From Fidelibacterota bacterium 46_43 (GTDB taxonomy: Bacteria > Fidelibacterota > Fidelibacteria > Fidelibacterales > Fidelibacteraceae): 25,104 nt of DNA. The DNA lies in contig LGGY01000129.1 in assembly GCA_001509335.1 (NCBI GenBank), forward strand, positions 1 through 25,104. The letters run 5' to 3'. The notes below the pieces were generated by a model. It did not search any database, was not told the origin of the DNA, and saw only the letters and a list, made by a program, of their open reading frames with translations. The first letter of the stretch is position 1. Every line of letters begins with the position of its first letter. Below, piece by piece: positions 1 to 8,844 of the stretch. Both the position numbers and the translations under genes were made by a program.

Positions 1-1
1 G

Positions 2-559
2 GGACTGGATCTGGCTTCGGACAAAGAACGGATTCCTGAGATAGTCAAACGGTTGAAAGAGCTGGAGCACGAAGGGTATGAATTCGAAGCCGCCGAGAGC
101 TCCCTCGAATTGTTGATTAAGCGAATGAAACAGGAATATCCAAACTTTTTCTCTCTTCAGGGATTCCGGATCCTAAATGAAAAGGATGAAAACAATGAAA
201 TCCGGTCGGAAGCCACGGTCCGGGCTGTTGTAGACGGATTGGAAGAGCATACAGCGGCTGAAGGTGTAGGCCCCGTAAATGCTTTAGACAGAGCACTGAG
301 AAAGGCCCTGATTAAGTTTTATCCTGAAATCGAAGAGATGAAACTTACCGATTATAAAGTCCGTATCATCAATTCCAAAGCCGCAACATCCGCAAAAGTC
401 CGGGTCCTCATTGAATCTTCATCCTCTGCGAACGGAACTACCTGGAGTACTGTGGGTGTATCAGAAAATATTATCGAAGCCAGTTGGCAGGCTCTTACAG
501 ACAGTATTTCCTACTTTTTAATGAAACGACATCAACATAAACCTTTGGAGACATCATGA
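2..559 (+). CDS. cimA: (R)-citramalate synthase, C-terminal part (5' end outside window)
   Basis: The reading frame is open from base 2, so the TTG at 53 is internal and the true start lies upstream of the window. The 185 visible residues are the end of the catalytic accessory region plus the LeuA-type dimer/regulatory domain. Conserved stretches include LKELEHEGYEFE, HTAAEGVGPVNALDRALRKAL, LTDYKVRI and VGVSENIIEASWQAL, which match the citramalate synthase family (TIGR00977 type) better than LeuA. The enzyme joins pyruvate and acetyl-CoA to give citramalate, the first step of threonine-independent isoleucine synthesis; the C-terminal domain is usually where isoleucine inhibits. The stop overlaps the leuA start by ATGA, so the two are translationally coupled. 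The main alternative is a second 2-isopropylmalate synthase paralogue; the missing catalytic domain prevents a firm choice. Confidence 0.88.
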   Translation, partial: GLDLASDKERIPEIVKRLKELEHEGYEFEAAESSLELLIKRMKQEYPNFFSLQGFRILNEKDENNEIRSEATVRAVVDGLEEHTAAEGVGPVNALDRALRKALIKFYPEIEEMKLTDYKVRIINSKAATSAKVRVLIESSSSANGTTWSTVGVSENIIEASWQALTDSISYFLMKRHQHKPLETS

Positions 560-2100
560 GCAAGCGACGTATTATTCTTTTCGACACAACTCTCCGGGAT
601 GGCGAACAGAGTCCCGGAGCATCCCTTACGGTCAATGAAAAACTGGTGATCGCCCATCAGCTTGCCCGTTTGGGAGTGGATGTGATTGAAGCCGGCTTTC
701 CTATCGCCTCCGAAGGCGATTTCGAGGCTGTAAAACAGATCGCCCAAAACATCAAAGGACCCTCAGTATGCGGCTTGGCCCGGGCGAATCAGGCAGATAT
801 TGACCGGTGTTGGGAAGCGGTGAAATATGCAGAAAAACCCCGCATCCACACCTTTATCGCCACATCAAAGATCCACAGGGAAGACAAGCTGAAAAAGAGT
901 CCGGAAGAAATTATCGAAATCACCCGGAATGCTGTGAAGAGGGCGAAAGGTTACTGTGATGATGTGGAATTTTCACCGGAGGATGCCGCCCGAACCAGTC
1001 TGGATTACATGTGTGATGTGGTCAGGGCTGCCATTGAGGCCGGTGCTACCACCATCAATATCCCTGATACGGTAGGGTATGCCGAGCCAAGGGAATTTGG
1101 GGATCGTATCCGCTATCTCTTTGAACATGTCCCCGAAGCCAAGGATGTGGTCATCAGCGTCCACTGCCATAACGATCTGGGAAATGCCGTGGCAAACTCC
1201 CTGGCAGCTGTCGAGGCAGGAGCAACCCAGGTTGAAGGCTGTATCAACGGTATTGGTGAACGGGCAGGAAATGCCTCATTGGAAGAAATCATCATGAATT
1301 TGATAACCCGCCGGGATTACTTTAATGTAGACGTGGCTGTAAATACCCGGGAAATTTATAAAACAAGCCGGCTTCTGGCCAATCTGACAGGACTTGAAAT
1401 TCAGCGAAACAAACCTGTCGTAGGTGCTAATGTATTTGCACATGAAGCCGGAATTCATCAACATGGCGTACTGCAAAACCGTGAAACCTATGAAATTATG
1501 AAGGCGGAAGATGTCGGTTGGACCGGTGAAAACCTGGTGATCGGTAAACATTCGGGCAAACACGCCGTCACAGCTCTTCTGTCTGAAGAAGGGTTTCAGC
1601 TTTCGGATGACCAGATCCGGCAAATAACGGAAAAAGTGAAAGATCTGGCAGATAAGCAAAAAATAGTGGAACGGGATGATGTGATCGCCATTGCCCGGGA
1701 TGTAACCAATCAGCTCTCGGAAGAAGAACAATATGTGAAAATCGAGGAATTCGCCGTTTTTACCGGGTCTAATATGACACCTACTGCTTCGGTCAAACTG
1801 AGGGTATACGGTGATCAGAAAATAGCTTCGGGAACCGGTGACGGTCCTGTGGATGCCGTCAGTAACGCCATCTGGAATGTCATCGATCCCTCTTTGAAGC
1901 TGGTGGAATATAACCTGAAAGCTATCACCGGAGGAACTGATGCCCTGGCGGATGTATCCATCAAGCTTTCTGACGAGTCAGACAACATATACATTGCCCG
2001 GACACTGGATGAGGATGTGATCAAAGCCAGTGTGAAGGCCATCATAAAAGGGGTCAACAAAGCCCTGAACTATAAAGAACGAACCCTTCAAAACAGTTGA
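556..2100 (+). CDS. leuA: 2-isopropylmalate synthase
   Basis: This cytoplasmic enzyme condenses acetyl-CoA with 2-oxoisovalerate, the committed step of leucine synthesis. The 514-residue length is normal for the long bacterial form. The HMGL-like TIM barrel fills roughly residues 5-270, with the catalytic and metal-binding motif DTTLRDGEQ at 10-18 and metal ligands in HCHNDLG at 203-209, followed by NGIGERAGNASLEE. HEAGIHQHGVL and IGKHSGKHAV mark the linker region, and the last ~120 residues form the LeuA dimer domain that binds leucine for feedback inhibition (TGGTDALADVSIKL). The ATG at 556 overlaps the cimA stop. leuC follows after a 9-base gap. No leader peptide or T-box can be judged because the operon promoter lies outside the window. 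Confidence 0.96.
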   Translation: MSKRRIILFDTTLRDGEQSPGASLTVNEKLVIAHQLARLGVDVIEAGFPIASEGDFEAVKQIAQNIKGPSVCGLARANQADIDRCWEAVKYAEKPRIHTFIATSKIHREDKLKKSPEEIIEITRNAVKRAKGYCDDVEFSPEDAARTSLDYMCDVVRAAIEAGATTINIPDTVGYAEPREFGDRIRYLFEHVPEAKDVVISVHCHNDLGNAVANSLAAVEAGATQVEGCINGIGERAGNASLEEIIMNLITRRDYFNVDVAVNTREIYKTSRLLANLTGLEIQRNKPVVGANVFAHEAGIHQHGVLQNRETYEIMKAEDVGWTGENLVIGKHSGKHAVTALLSEEGFQLSDDQIRQITEKVKDLADKQKIVERDDVIAIARDVTNQLSEEEQYVKIEEFAVFTGSNMTPTASVKLRVYGDQKIASGTGDGPVDAVSNAIWNVIDPSLKLVEYNLKAITGGTDALADVSIKLSDESDNIYIARTLDEDVIKASVKAIIKGVNKALNYKERTLQNS

Positions 2101-2109
2101 GAGGATATC

Positions 2110-3378
2110 GTGGGATCAACCATAACCGAAAAAATACTGGCGGCCCATTGCGGTCGTGAAACCGTCCGACCGGGCGAATTGATCAATGCAGAAATCGACG
2201 TCATTATGTGTCATGACGTAACAACCACTCCGGCTATTGACCTGTTAAAAACCCATGGGAATCTCCATGTAGCCTATCCGGAGAGGGTAGTGATCATGCC
2301 GGACCATTTCGTGCCGAACAAGGACATTAAATCCGCCGAAATGGTAGCAAAAATCCGCCGTTGGGCCAAAGAAGAGAAGATTGAAAAATTCTACGAGATC
2401 GGTCGTCATGGTGTATGTCATGCCCTGTTACCGGAACAGGGACATGTACGTCCCGGGACAACCATCATTTGCGGGGACAGTCACACATCCACCCATGGAG
2501 CGTTAGGTGCCTTTGCCACGGGAATCGGCAGCACCGATCTGGCTGCTGCCCTGGCTACCGGCGAACTCTGGTTCAAGGTTCCCGAAACTATCCTGTTTAA
2601 AATCCACGGATCCCTTCAGAAGGGAGTCTTTGCCAAGGATGTGATTCTGGAAATCATTCGGCGCATCGGTGTAGATGGTGCCCTGTACAAAGCCATGGAA
2701 TTTACCGGAAATGTGGTGGAAGAGTTTTCAGTTGAATCCCGCATGACCCTATGTAACATGGCCATTGAGGCAGGTGCCAAATCCGGCATCATCAACCCGG
2801 ACGAAAAAACGCTGGATTATGTGCAAGCCCATTCAAATAAGATTTTCGATGTTTACACCAGCGATCCGGACGCGGAATACAGTGATGTCATTGATATTGA
2901 TGTATCGGATTTGGAACCCATGGTGGCCCTTCCCCACCTCCCCTCCAATGGCAAGCCTGTATCGAAAATCGGAGACATTCCCATTGACCAAGCCTGGCTG
3001 GGAAGCTGCACGAACGGGCGTATTGAAGACCTTCGGAAGGCAGCAGCAGAAATGAAAGGGAAAAAAGTTGCCCGGGGTGTGCGGATGATTGTCGTTCCGG
3101 CCACATCAGACATTTGGAGACAGGCAAACCGGGAAGGATTGCTGGATATATTCATGGAAGCCGGAGCAACGGTTTCCGCTCCCACCTGTGGTGCATGTCT
3201 GGGTGGACACATGGGGATTCTGGCAGCCGGTGAACGGTGTGTCAGCAGTACAAACCGGAATTTTGTCGGCCGAATGGGAAGCCCGGAATCGGAAGTTTAC
3301 CTGGCCAGCCCTGCCACTGTTGCCGCTTCAGCCATCGCAGGAAAAATCGTGAACCCCAATGCATACAAACAGGATTGA
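2110..3378 (+). CDS. leuC: 3-isopropylmalate dehydratase large subunit
   Basis: The large subunit of isopropylmalate isomerase carries the 4Fe-4S cluster that isomerises 2- to 3-isopropylmalate and, in the citramalate route, citramalate to methylmalate. The protein has 422 residues, matching the short LeuC/homoaconitase-like class rather than the ~466-residue enterobacterial form. Cluster cysteines are visible at 300 (LGSCTNGR) and 360/363 (PTCGACLGGHMG); GDSHTSTHGALGAFATGIGSTD near 122-143 is the aconitase signature. The start is GTG at 2110, supported by AGAGGA about 6 bases upstream. The stop at 3376-3378 touches the first possible leuD start. The closest alternative is a methanogen-type homoaconitase, but the leuA-leuD-leuB context argues for leucine/isoleucine synthesis. 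Confidence 0.95.
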   Translation: MGSTITEKILAAHCGRETVRPGELINAEIDVIMCHDVTTTPAIDLLKTHGNLHVAYPERVVIMPDHFVPNKDIKSAEMVAKIRRWAKEEKIEKFYEIGRHGVCHALLPEQGHVRPGTTIICGDSHTSTHGALGAFATGIGSTDLAAALATGELWFKVPETILFKIHGSLQKGVFAKDVILEIIRRIGVDGALYKAMEFTGNVVEEFSVESRMTLCNMAIEAGAKSGIINPDEKTLDYVQAHSNKIFDVYTSDPDAEYSDVIDIDVSDLEPMVALPHLPSNGKPVSKIGDIPIDQAWLGSCTNGRIEDLRKAAAEMKGKKVARGVRMIVVPATSDIWRQANREGLLDIFMEAGATVSAPTCGACLGGHMGILAAGERCVSSTNRNFVGRMGSPESEVYLASPATVAASAIAGKIVNPNAYKQD

Positions 3379-3380
3379 TG

Positions 3381-3872
3381 ATGAAAGGTAAAGCACACTG
3401 TTATCCCAGGGATCATATCAATACAGATGAAATCATCCCTGCCCGTTACCTGAATATGGATCAGGAAAGGGAACTGGCAGCCCATGCCATGGAAGATATT
3501 GACAAAACATTTGTAAAAAAGGTTAATGAAGGGGATTTTATTGTAGCCGGGGAGGATTTTGGTTGCGGCAGCTCCCGTGAACATGCCGTTTGGGCCCTGA
3601 GAGGCGCCGGAATCCGGGCTGTTATCGCCGGGTCTTTTGCCCGGATCTTTTACCGGAATTGCATCAATAACGGATTTCTGGCTATTGAATGTCCTGAAGC
3701 TGTCCGAAAAGTCCACACCGGCGACAGCCTGACCATCGACGTAAAAAGTGGTAAAATCCTCAATGAAACAAAGCAGGAATCCTATACATTTACACCAGTC
3801 CCCGATTTTGCCCTTCAGATCCTTGAATCAGGAGGGCTGATGAAAACCATTATCCAAAAGGTGAAAGCATGA
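3381..3872 (+). CDS. leuD: 3-isopropylmalate dehydratase small subunit
   Basis: This is the swivel-domain partner of LeuC; together they form the isomerase. The product is about 163 residues, the short LeuD class that pairs with ~420-residue LeuC. It opens with RDHINTDEIIPARYL and contains GCGSSREHAVWALRGAGI and ARIFYRNCINNG, the substrate-contact motifs of the family. The start is ambiguous: two ATG codons lie in tandem at 3378 and 3381. I chose 3381 because AGGA at 3371-3374 is then about 6 bases away. The open frame extends upstream into leuC, but that part is not LeuD-like. The stop overlaps the leuB start by ATGA. Confidence 0.93.
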   Translation: MKGKAHCYPRDHINTDEIIPARYLNMDQERELAAHAMEDIDKTFVKKVNEGDFIVAGEDFGCGSSREHAVWALRGAGIRAVIAGSFARIFYRNCINNGFLAIECPEAVRKVHTGDSLTIDVKSGKILNETKQESYTFTPVPDFALQILESGGLMKTIIQKVKA

Positions 3873-4963
3873 CAAAGGCATATCACATTGCTGTATTGCC
3901 CGGCGACGGGATCGGACCGGAAGTCATGACGGAAGCTTTAAAAGTGCTAAAGGCTGTCAGTAAGAAGGAAAATGTGGTATTCCGGACACAGGAAGCATGG
4001 GTGGGGGGTGCAGCGTGGGATCACTATCACAGTCATCTTCCGGAAGAAACCCTGACAATCTGCAGGGAATCTGATGCGATTCTGTTCGGTTCCGTCGGTG
4101 GACCGGTCCGGGAACAAAACACTCCCAAATGGCAGGGTGTGGAGGTTCATTCCCTATTAGGACTTCGAAAGGCATTTGGACTTTTTGCAAATCTTCGGCC
4201 GGCCAGGCTCTTTCCGGCTCTTGCATTTACCTCTCCCCTTCGGCAGGATGTGGCCCGGGAAGGCTTTGATATTCTGGTTGTCCGTGAACTGACCGGAGGA
4301 ATCTATTTTGGGCAGCCAAAGGGGCGAACCGGTACAGGAGAGGAAGAAAAAGCCTTTGATACCATGGTTTACAGCCGGCGTGAAATCCGGAGGATAGCAC
4401 AGATTGCTTTTGAAATCGCACGAAAGCGGCGACAAAAGGTTACGTCCATTGATAAGGCTAATGTTTTGACAACCATGGTCTTTTGGCGTCAGGTTGTAGA
4501 GGAAGTGGCTGCAGACTATCCCGATGTGGCGTATGAACCCATGTATGTAGACAATGCCGCCATGCAACTGGTAAAAAATCCACAACAATTCGATGTGCTG
4601 CTATGCGGAAATATGTTTGGGGATATTTTGTCGGATGAAGCCGCTATGCTGACGGGAAGTCTGGGTATGCTTCCCAGTGCCAGCTTTGCCGGATCCGGTT
4701 TCGGCATGTATGAACCGGGAGGCGGTTCGGCACCGGATATCGCCGGACAACATATCGCGAACCCGATTGCCCAGATTTTGAGTGCAGCCATGATGTTGAG
4801 ATATTCACTCAATATGGAAAAAGCGGCACTGGAGATTGAAAAAGCCGTTGAAAAGGTCCTCACTGAAGGCCACAGAACTGCCGATATTGCCGGAAGAGAG
4901 GACACTCCCGTTTCAACGGAAACCATGGGAGATCTGATCACAATGGCCTACGAACAATTGTAA
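3869..4963 (+). CDS. leuB: 3-isopropylmalate dehydrogenase
   Basis: The NAD-dependent oxidative decarboxylase converts 3-isopropylmalate to 2-oxoisocaproate and can act on methylmalate in the citramalate route. The 364-residue length is standard. The family pattern is complete: AVLPGDGIGPEV at the N-terminus, FGSVGGP, LRPARLFPAL and VRELTGGIYFGQPKG for the substrate arginines and loop, IDKANVL with the catalytic lysine, and CGNMFGDILSDEAAMLTGSLGMLPSAS carrying the metal-binding aspartates. GSAPDIAGQHIANPIAQILSAAMMLRYSL completes the isocitrate/isopropylmalate dehydrogenase signature. It is coupled to leuD by a 4-base overlap, and proC follows after 15 bases, so it is probably mid-operon. Confidence 0.96.
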   Translation: MTKAYHIAVLPGDGIGPEVMTEALKVLKAVSKKENVVFRTQEAWVGGAAWDHYHSHLPEETLTICRESDAILFGSVGGPVREQNTPKWQGVEVHSLLGLRKAFGLFANLRPARLFPALAFTSPLRQDVAREGFDILVVRELTGGIYFGQPKGRTGTGEEEKAFDTMVYSRREIRRIAQIAFEIARKRRQKVTSIDKANVLTTMVFWRQVVEEVAADYPDVAYEPMYVDNAAMQLVKNPQQFDVLLCGNMFGDILSDEAAMLTGSLGMLPSASFAGSGFGMYEPGGGSAPDIAGQHIANPIAQILSAAMMLRYSLNMEKAALEIEKAVEKVLTEGHRTADIAGREDTPVSTETMGDLITMAYEQL

Positions 4964-4978
4964 CAAAAGAAATCCAAC

Positions 4979-5821
4979 ATGAAAGAGACTCAAATCGCCA
5001 TTATCGGAGCGGGAAATATCGGGACGGCCATGGCCCGCGGCTTTGTCCGGTCCGGCCTGGTAAAAGCCGAAGACATCACTTTAACCCGCCGTCACATCGC
5101 GGTACTTGAACCCTATGCGAAGGAAGGGTATCGCACCACAACGGACAATCTGTCCGCTGTTCAATCCAAGAACATCATTATTCTTGCCGTCGAACCCCAG
5201 CAGGCGGAACCCGTAATGAAATCCATAACACCGGTTCTTGACCCGGCAAAACACATCTTTTTATCGGTTGTTTCAGGACTTTCTATCCAGGATATGCAGA
5301 GCATTCTGCCAAAAAACCTGCAGCTGGTCCGTGTCATGCCCAATACAGCCATTGCCATCCGGGAATCCATGACCTGTCTGGCATCGGTAAATCGACAGAT
5401 ACCGGCTCTGAAGACCGCTGAGACGCTTTTTAACACCCTGGGGCAAACCCTCATCATTGATGAAGAGCAGATGAGTGCTGCCACCGCCCTGGGTGCCTGT
5501 GGTATTGCCTTCTTTCTCAGGGCTATCCGGGCTGCTTCCCAGGGAGGGATTGAAGTGGGATTTCATGCCGGTGATGCCCTGAAAATTGCAGCCCAGACAG
5601 CAAAAGGGGCTGCTTCGCTGATTCAGATCTATGGTAACCACCCTGAACAGGAAATCGATAAAGTTACAACCCCTTTGGGATGCACCATCGCCGGCCTGAA
5701 TCAAATGGAACATGAAGGATTTAGCTCCGCTATGATCAAGGGAATCAGACTATCTGCCGAAAAGGCTTCCGGACTTTATAAAGCATCGGATAATCATTCA
5801 CAGAAAAACAGGACAGAATAG
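4979..5821 (+). CDS. proC: pyrroline-5-carboxylate reductase
   Basis: The enzyme reduces pyrroline-5-carboxylate to proline with NAD(P)H, the last step of proline synthesis. The 280-residue protein begins with the dinucleotide-binding motif IAIIGAGNIGTAMARGF (glycines at 10, 12 and 15). It continues with ILAVEPQQ, SVVSGLS, RVMPNTAIAIRESMT and, in the C-terminal dimer domain, ATALGACGIAFF, KGAASLI and TTPLGCTIAGLNQMEHEGF, all ProC hallmarks (canonical TTPGGTT is TTPLGCT here, with a Cys in place of Thr). It sits 15 bases behind leuB and 3 bases ahead of thrA. Proline synthesis inside a branched-chain/aspartate-family operon is not a common arrangement, and no proA or proB is visible here. Confidence 0.93.
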   Translation: MKETQIAIIGAGNIGTAMARGFVRSGLVKAEDITLTRRHIAVLEPYAKEGYRTTTDNLSAVQSKNIIILAVEPQQAEPVMKSITPVLDPAKHIFLSVVSGLSIQDMQSILPKNLQLVRVMPNTAIAIRESMTCLASVNRQIPALKTAETLFNTLGQTLIIDEEQMSAATALGACGIAFFLRAIRAASQGGIEVGFHAGDALKIAAQTAKGAASLIQIYGNHPEQEIDKVTTPLGCTIAGLNQMEHEGFSSAMIKGIRLSAEKASGLYKASDNHSQKNRTE

Positions 5822-5824
5822 ACC

Positions 5825-8266
5825 ATGAAAATTCTGAAATTCGGCGGTACATCCGTCGGCACACCGGAAAATATACGGCAGGTGAGCAGGATTATTCAGA
5901 AAGCCATCCGGGAAGATCCGGAAATCAGTGTGGTTGTCTCGGCCTTCACCGGAGTTACAAACGATTTAATCCACGTGAGCGAACTGGCCCGGCGACGGGA
6001 TCGGAAATATCTTAAAATTCTCCAAAGTTGCGAAAAACGCCATATCGAAACGGTTAAAACCCTAATCCACTCATCTACCCAACCGGTTTTATTGCAGGTT
6101 CAAAAGATTTTTCATGAACTTCAGGAAATCCTTCATGGTATCTATCTGCTGAAAGAATTGACCCCCCGCTCTGTCGACCTGATTATGGGATTCGGGGAAC
6201 AGCTATCGGCTTATATAATCAGTCGCTATCTCATATCAGAAGGACTGCCGGCCATATATACAGACGCCCGGAAACTTTTGATTACAGATGATGTGCATGG
6301 TCATGCCAACATTCTTTATCAGAAATCCGCCCGGAAAATCCGGCGGTTTTACGATAAAAATCCCGGATTGAAAATAATTACCGGTTTTATCGCCACTACA
6401 TCTGATGGGATCTCGACCACGCTGGGCCGGGGTGGGTCCGATTTGACCGCATCCTTTCTGGGCGCCGTACTCAAAGCCAATGAAATTCAAATCTGGACCG
6501 ATGTGGATGGTGTGATGAGTGCCGATCCGGAAAAAGTCCCGGATGCCTTTTGCCTGAAAAACCTCAGTTATGAAGAAGCAATGGAGCTCTCCCATTTCGG
6601 AGCAAAGGTCCTCCATCCTCCTACAATTCAACCGGCTATGGAAAAAGGCATTCCCATCCGCATACTGAATACTTTTAATCCTGGTTTTGAAGGAACGCTG
6701 GTACAAAAAAACCCCATACATCACGAGTTTCCAGCCAAAGGGATCACATCCATTCATCACATTTCTTTATTGACCCTTCAGGGATCTGGTATGGTGGGAG
6801 TTACCGGGATATCCGCCCGTGCCTTTTCAATTTTAGCCAATCACGCCATCAGTGTCATCCTCATCAGTCAGGCTTCATCGGAGCACTCCATTTGCCTTGC
6901 GGTAAAACCTGAAGACGCCTTACCGGCCAAGAAAGCCATTGAAAAGGAATTTGAGCTGGAAATCAAAGCCCGTTTTGTAGACCGCGTTCAGGTGGAAAAG
7001 GACCTTTCTGCAGTTGCACTGGTAGGTGAAAGTATGCGGAAAACACCGGGAATTGCCGGAAAATTGTTTCACGCTTTGGCCGAATGTTCTGTTAATGTTG
7101 TTGCCATTGCACAGGGATCATCAGAACTGAATATTTCCGTTGTTGTATCCCAGGCAGACGAAATCCGGGCCTTGCAGGCTATTCATGAGGCCTTCTTTTC
7201 AAAGACACGAAGACTCAATCTGCTTTTATGCGGAACCGGTCTGATCGGAAGTGAGTTTCTAAGGCAACTGGCCGAAAACCATCACAACATACAAAATAAT
7301 AAAAGCCTTGATTTACAAGTCATCGGTTTGGCAAATATGGAATATGGCGTTTTTCGCGCAGATGGTATTCCACCGTCCAATTGGCAGAAAATACTGATGC
7401 AAGGACATCCACACCCTGATCCTGAATTTTTTCTCAGACAATTAAATAACTATCAAAAGGGTCAAACGATCTTTATTGACCTCACAGCCAGTGAAGAAAT
7501 CAGCCAGACCTATGAAGCCTATTTAAAAAACGGTATTTCAGTTGTGGCTGCCAATAAAATTGCCAATACGGGAGATTATAACTATTATAAAATGTTGCAG
7601 TCCCTCAGTCGGAAAAAAGGGCTCTTTTTCCGTTACGAGACCAATGTGGGAGCCGGACTCCCGGTCATCCGGACTCTGAAGAGTCTTCTGGAAACAGGAG
7701 ATACGGTCCAAAAAATTGAAGCCATTCTCAGCGGTACCCTCAGCTATCTTTTCAATACCTTCCAATCCGGTGAAAAGACATTCAGTGAGGTCATCCGGGA
7801 AGCTCAGGAAAAGGGCTTTACCGAGCCTGACCCCCGGAATGACCTGAATGGACTCGATTTTGCCCGTAAACTTTTACTTCTGATGCGGGAATGCGGCGAA
7901 GTGGTGAATCTTAAAGACATCCGGATCGACCCTATACTGCCGGCAGCTTGTTTTAAAGCAGCAAACGTAGAAGAAACCTACACCATCCTGAAAGATTATG
8001 ACCCGCAATTTGAGAAAGCACGTCTGAGCGCAGCAAAAAACAAACGGCTTTTACGGTATATCGGAACCTACGAGAACGGTAAGGGAAGCATTGAGTTGAC
8101 GGAAATTGACCCGGATCATCCTTTTGCCGGTCTGAAAGGCAGTGATAACGCCATCATGTTTACAACGAAACGTTATCATGAAAATCCCCTGGTTATTCAG
8201 GGGCCAGGTGCCGGAGCAGCTGTGACGGCGGCGGGCATAATGAATGAGTTGATAATTGATAATTGA
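5825..8266 (+). CDS. thrA: bifunctional aspartokinase / homoserine dehydrogenase I
   Basis: The fused enzyme catalyses the first and third steps of the aspartate pathway toward threonine. The 813-residue length is close to E. coli ThrA (820). The kinase domain begins KILKFGGTSVGTPENI at residue 2, with TTLGRGGSDLTA and WTDVDGVMSADP further on. Two ACT regulatory domains follow at about 315-455 (GMVGVTGISARAFSIL; GIAGKLFHALAECSVNVVAIAQGSSELNIS). The dehydrogenase starts near 463 with the NAD loop LLLCGTGLIGSEFL, then GAGLPVIRTLKSLLETGD, LSGTLSYLFN and EPDPRNDLNGLDFARKLLLL. Threonine feedback is expected from the ACT pair. The last residues (ELIIDN) and the stop are encoded within a heptad repeat at 8249-8283, so the native C-terminus may have been altered. 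Confidence 0.95.
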   Translation: MKILKFGGTSVGTPENIRQVSRIIQKAIREDPEISVVVSAFTGVTNDLIHVSELARRRDRKYLKILQSCEKRHIETVKTLIHSSTQPVLLQVQKIFHELQEILHGIYLLKELTPRSVDLIMGFGEQLSAYIISRYLISEGLPAIYTDARKLLITDDVHGHANILYQKSARKIRRFYDKNPGLKIITGFIATTSDGISTTLGRGGSDLTASFLGAVLKANEIQIWTDVDGVMSADPEKVPDAFCLKNLSYEEAMELSHFGAKVLHPPTIQPAMEKGIPIRILNTFNPGFEGTLVQKNPIHHEFPAKGITSIHHISLLTLQGSGMVGVTGISARAFSILANHAISVILISQASSEHSICLAVKPEDALPAKKAIEKEFELEIKARFVDRVQVEKDLSAVALVGESMRKTPGIAGKLFHALAECSVNVVAIAQGSSELNISVVVSQADEIRALQAIHEAFFSKTRRLNLLLCGTGLIGSEFLRQLAENHHNIQNNKSLDLQVIGLANMEYGVFRADGIPPSNWQKILMQGHPHPDPEFFLRQLNNYQKGQTIFIDLTASEEISQTYEAYLKNGISVVAANKIANTGDYNYYKMLQSLSRKKGLFFRYETNVGAGLPVIRTLKSLLETGDTVQKIEAILSGTLSYLFNTFQSGEKTFSEVIREAQEKGFTEPDPRNDLNGLDFARKLLLLMRECGEVVNLKDIRIDPILPAACFKAANVEETYTILKDYDPQFEKARLSAAKNKRLLRYIGTYENGKGSIELTEIDPDHPFAGLKGSDNAIMFTTKRYHENPLVIQGPGAGAAVTAAGIMNELIIDN

Positions 8267-8283
8267 GAATTGAGAATTGAAGG
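8249..8283 (+). repeat. tandem 7-bp repeat (TTGATAA/TTGAGAA), left copy
   Basis: Four consecutive 7-base units are visible: TTGATAA at 8249 and 8256, TTGAGAA at 8263 and 8270, then a diverged unit to 8283. The array overlaps the end of thrA; its TGA stop at 8264-8266 lies inside the third unit. The same heptad appears on the opposite strand at 8845-8865, so the two arrays form an inverted pair around the AT-rich gap that holds a decayed four-helix-bundle gene. Confidence 0.85.
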
Positions 8284-8425
8284 TGTAGAGTTGAGTTTGT
8301 TGTGATTTAATAATTACACTTGTTGATATTTTTTAATTTGCAAATTGAATACACCATTAGTTTTAGAAAATATATTTCATACACAATAATATTGATTAGT
8401 TTATTGATTTTAACTATAATTCTGT

Positions 8426-8782
8426 CTGAAAGAAAATTTTTTCAAAGAAAAAACGTTTCAATTTTCTCTTGAAATTCTTAAAACAGCAAAATACTTAATG
8501 GATGTAAATAAAGAATTTATAATTTCACGACAATTGTTAAACTCAGGGACTTCGATTGGTGCAAATGTTTAGGAATCACAAGGAGTATTAAGAAATAAAG
8601 ATATTATATATAATTTGACGATTGCTTTAAGAGTAGCAAAAGAAACCCATTATTGGCTAAGGCTTCTAAATGCTTTTGAAAAAGAATAAACATCTTATGC
8701 ATTATTACTGCAATCTTGAGAGGAAATTATTAAAACTTTGAATCCAATTAATAAATCAACAAAGAAAAGATACTTGTCTTAA
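8426..8782 (+). pseudogene. decayed four-helix-bundle protein gene (23S rRNA IVS type)
   Basis: Conceptual translation of one frame gives a recognisable four-helix-bundle protein (TIGR02436 type) of about 118 codons, with no indel. Readable segments are KEKTFQFSLEILKTAKYL, NKEFIISRQLLNSGTSIGAN, ESQGVLRNKDIIYNLTIAL, AKETHYWLRLLNAFEKE and EEIIKTLNP. Three in-frame stops interrupt it: TAG at 8570-8572 (where the family usually has Glu), TAA at 8687-8689, and TGA at 8717-8719 (where the family often has Cys). The likely start codon at 8426 is now CTG. Intact relatives are encoded in 23S rRNA intervening sequences or as lone genes; their function is not settled. The region is far more AT-rich than both neighbours, which suggests acquisition. 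The gap 8284-8425 shows no other gene. Confidence 0.82.
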
Positions 8783-8844
8783 AATTGAGTATTATTAAAA
8801 AAAGTAAAAGAGAAATACTTTCTAAACTCTAAATCATCCCTCCA

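Noticed and set aside
1276..1731. 151-codon minus-strand frame inside leuA
   Set aside because: Antisense shadow of a well-conserved gene; no family resemblance.
3237..3380. Upstream extension of the leuD frame into leuC
   Set aside because: The extra residues do not resemble LeuD and overlap leuC out of frame; the ATG at 3381 gives the normal length and N-terminus.
6236..6760. 174-codon minus-strand frame inside thrA
   Set aside because: Antisense shadow of the aspartokinase domain; Cys/His-rich composition reflects codon complement, not a protein family.
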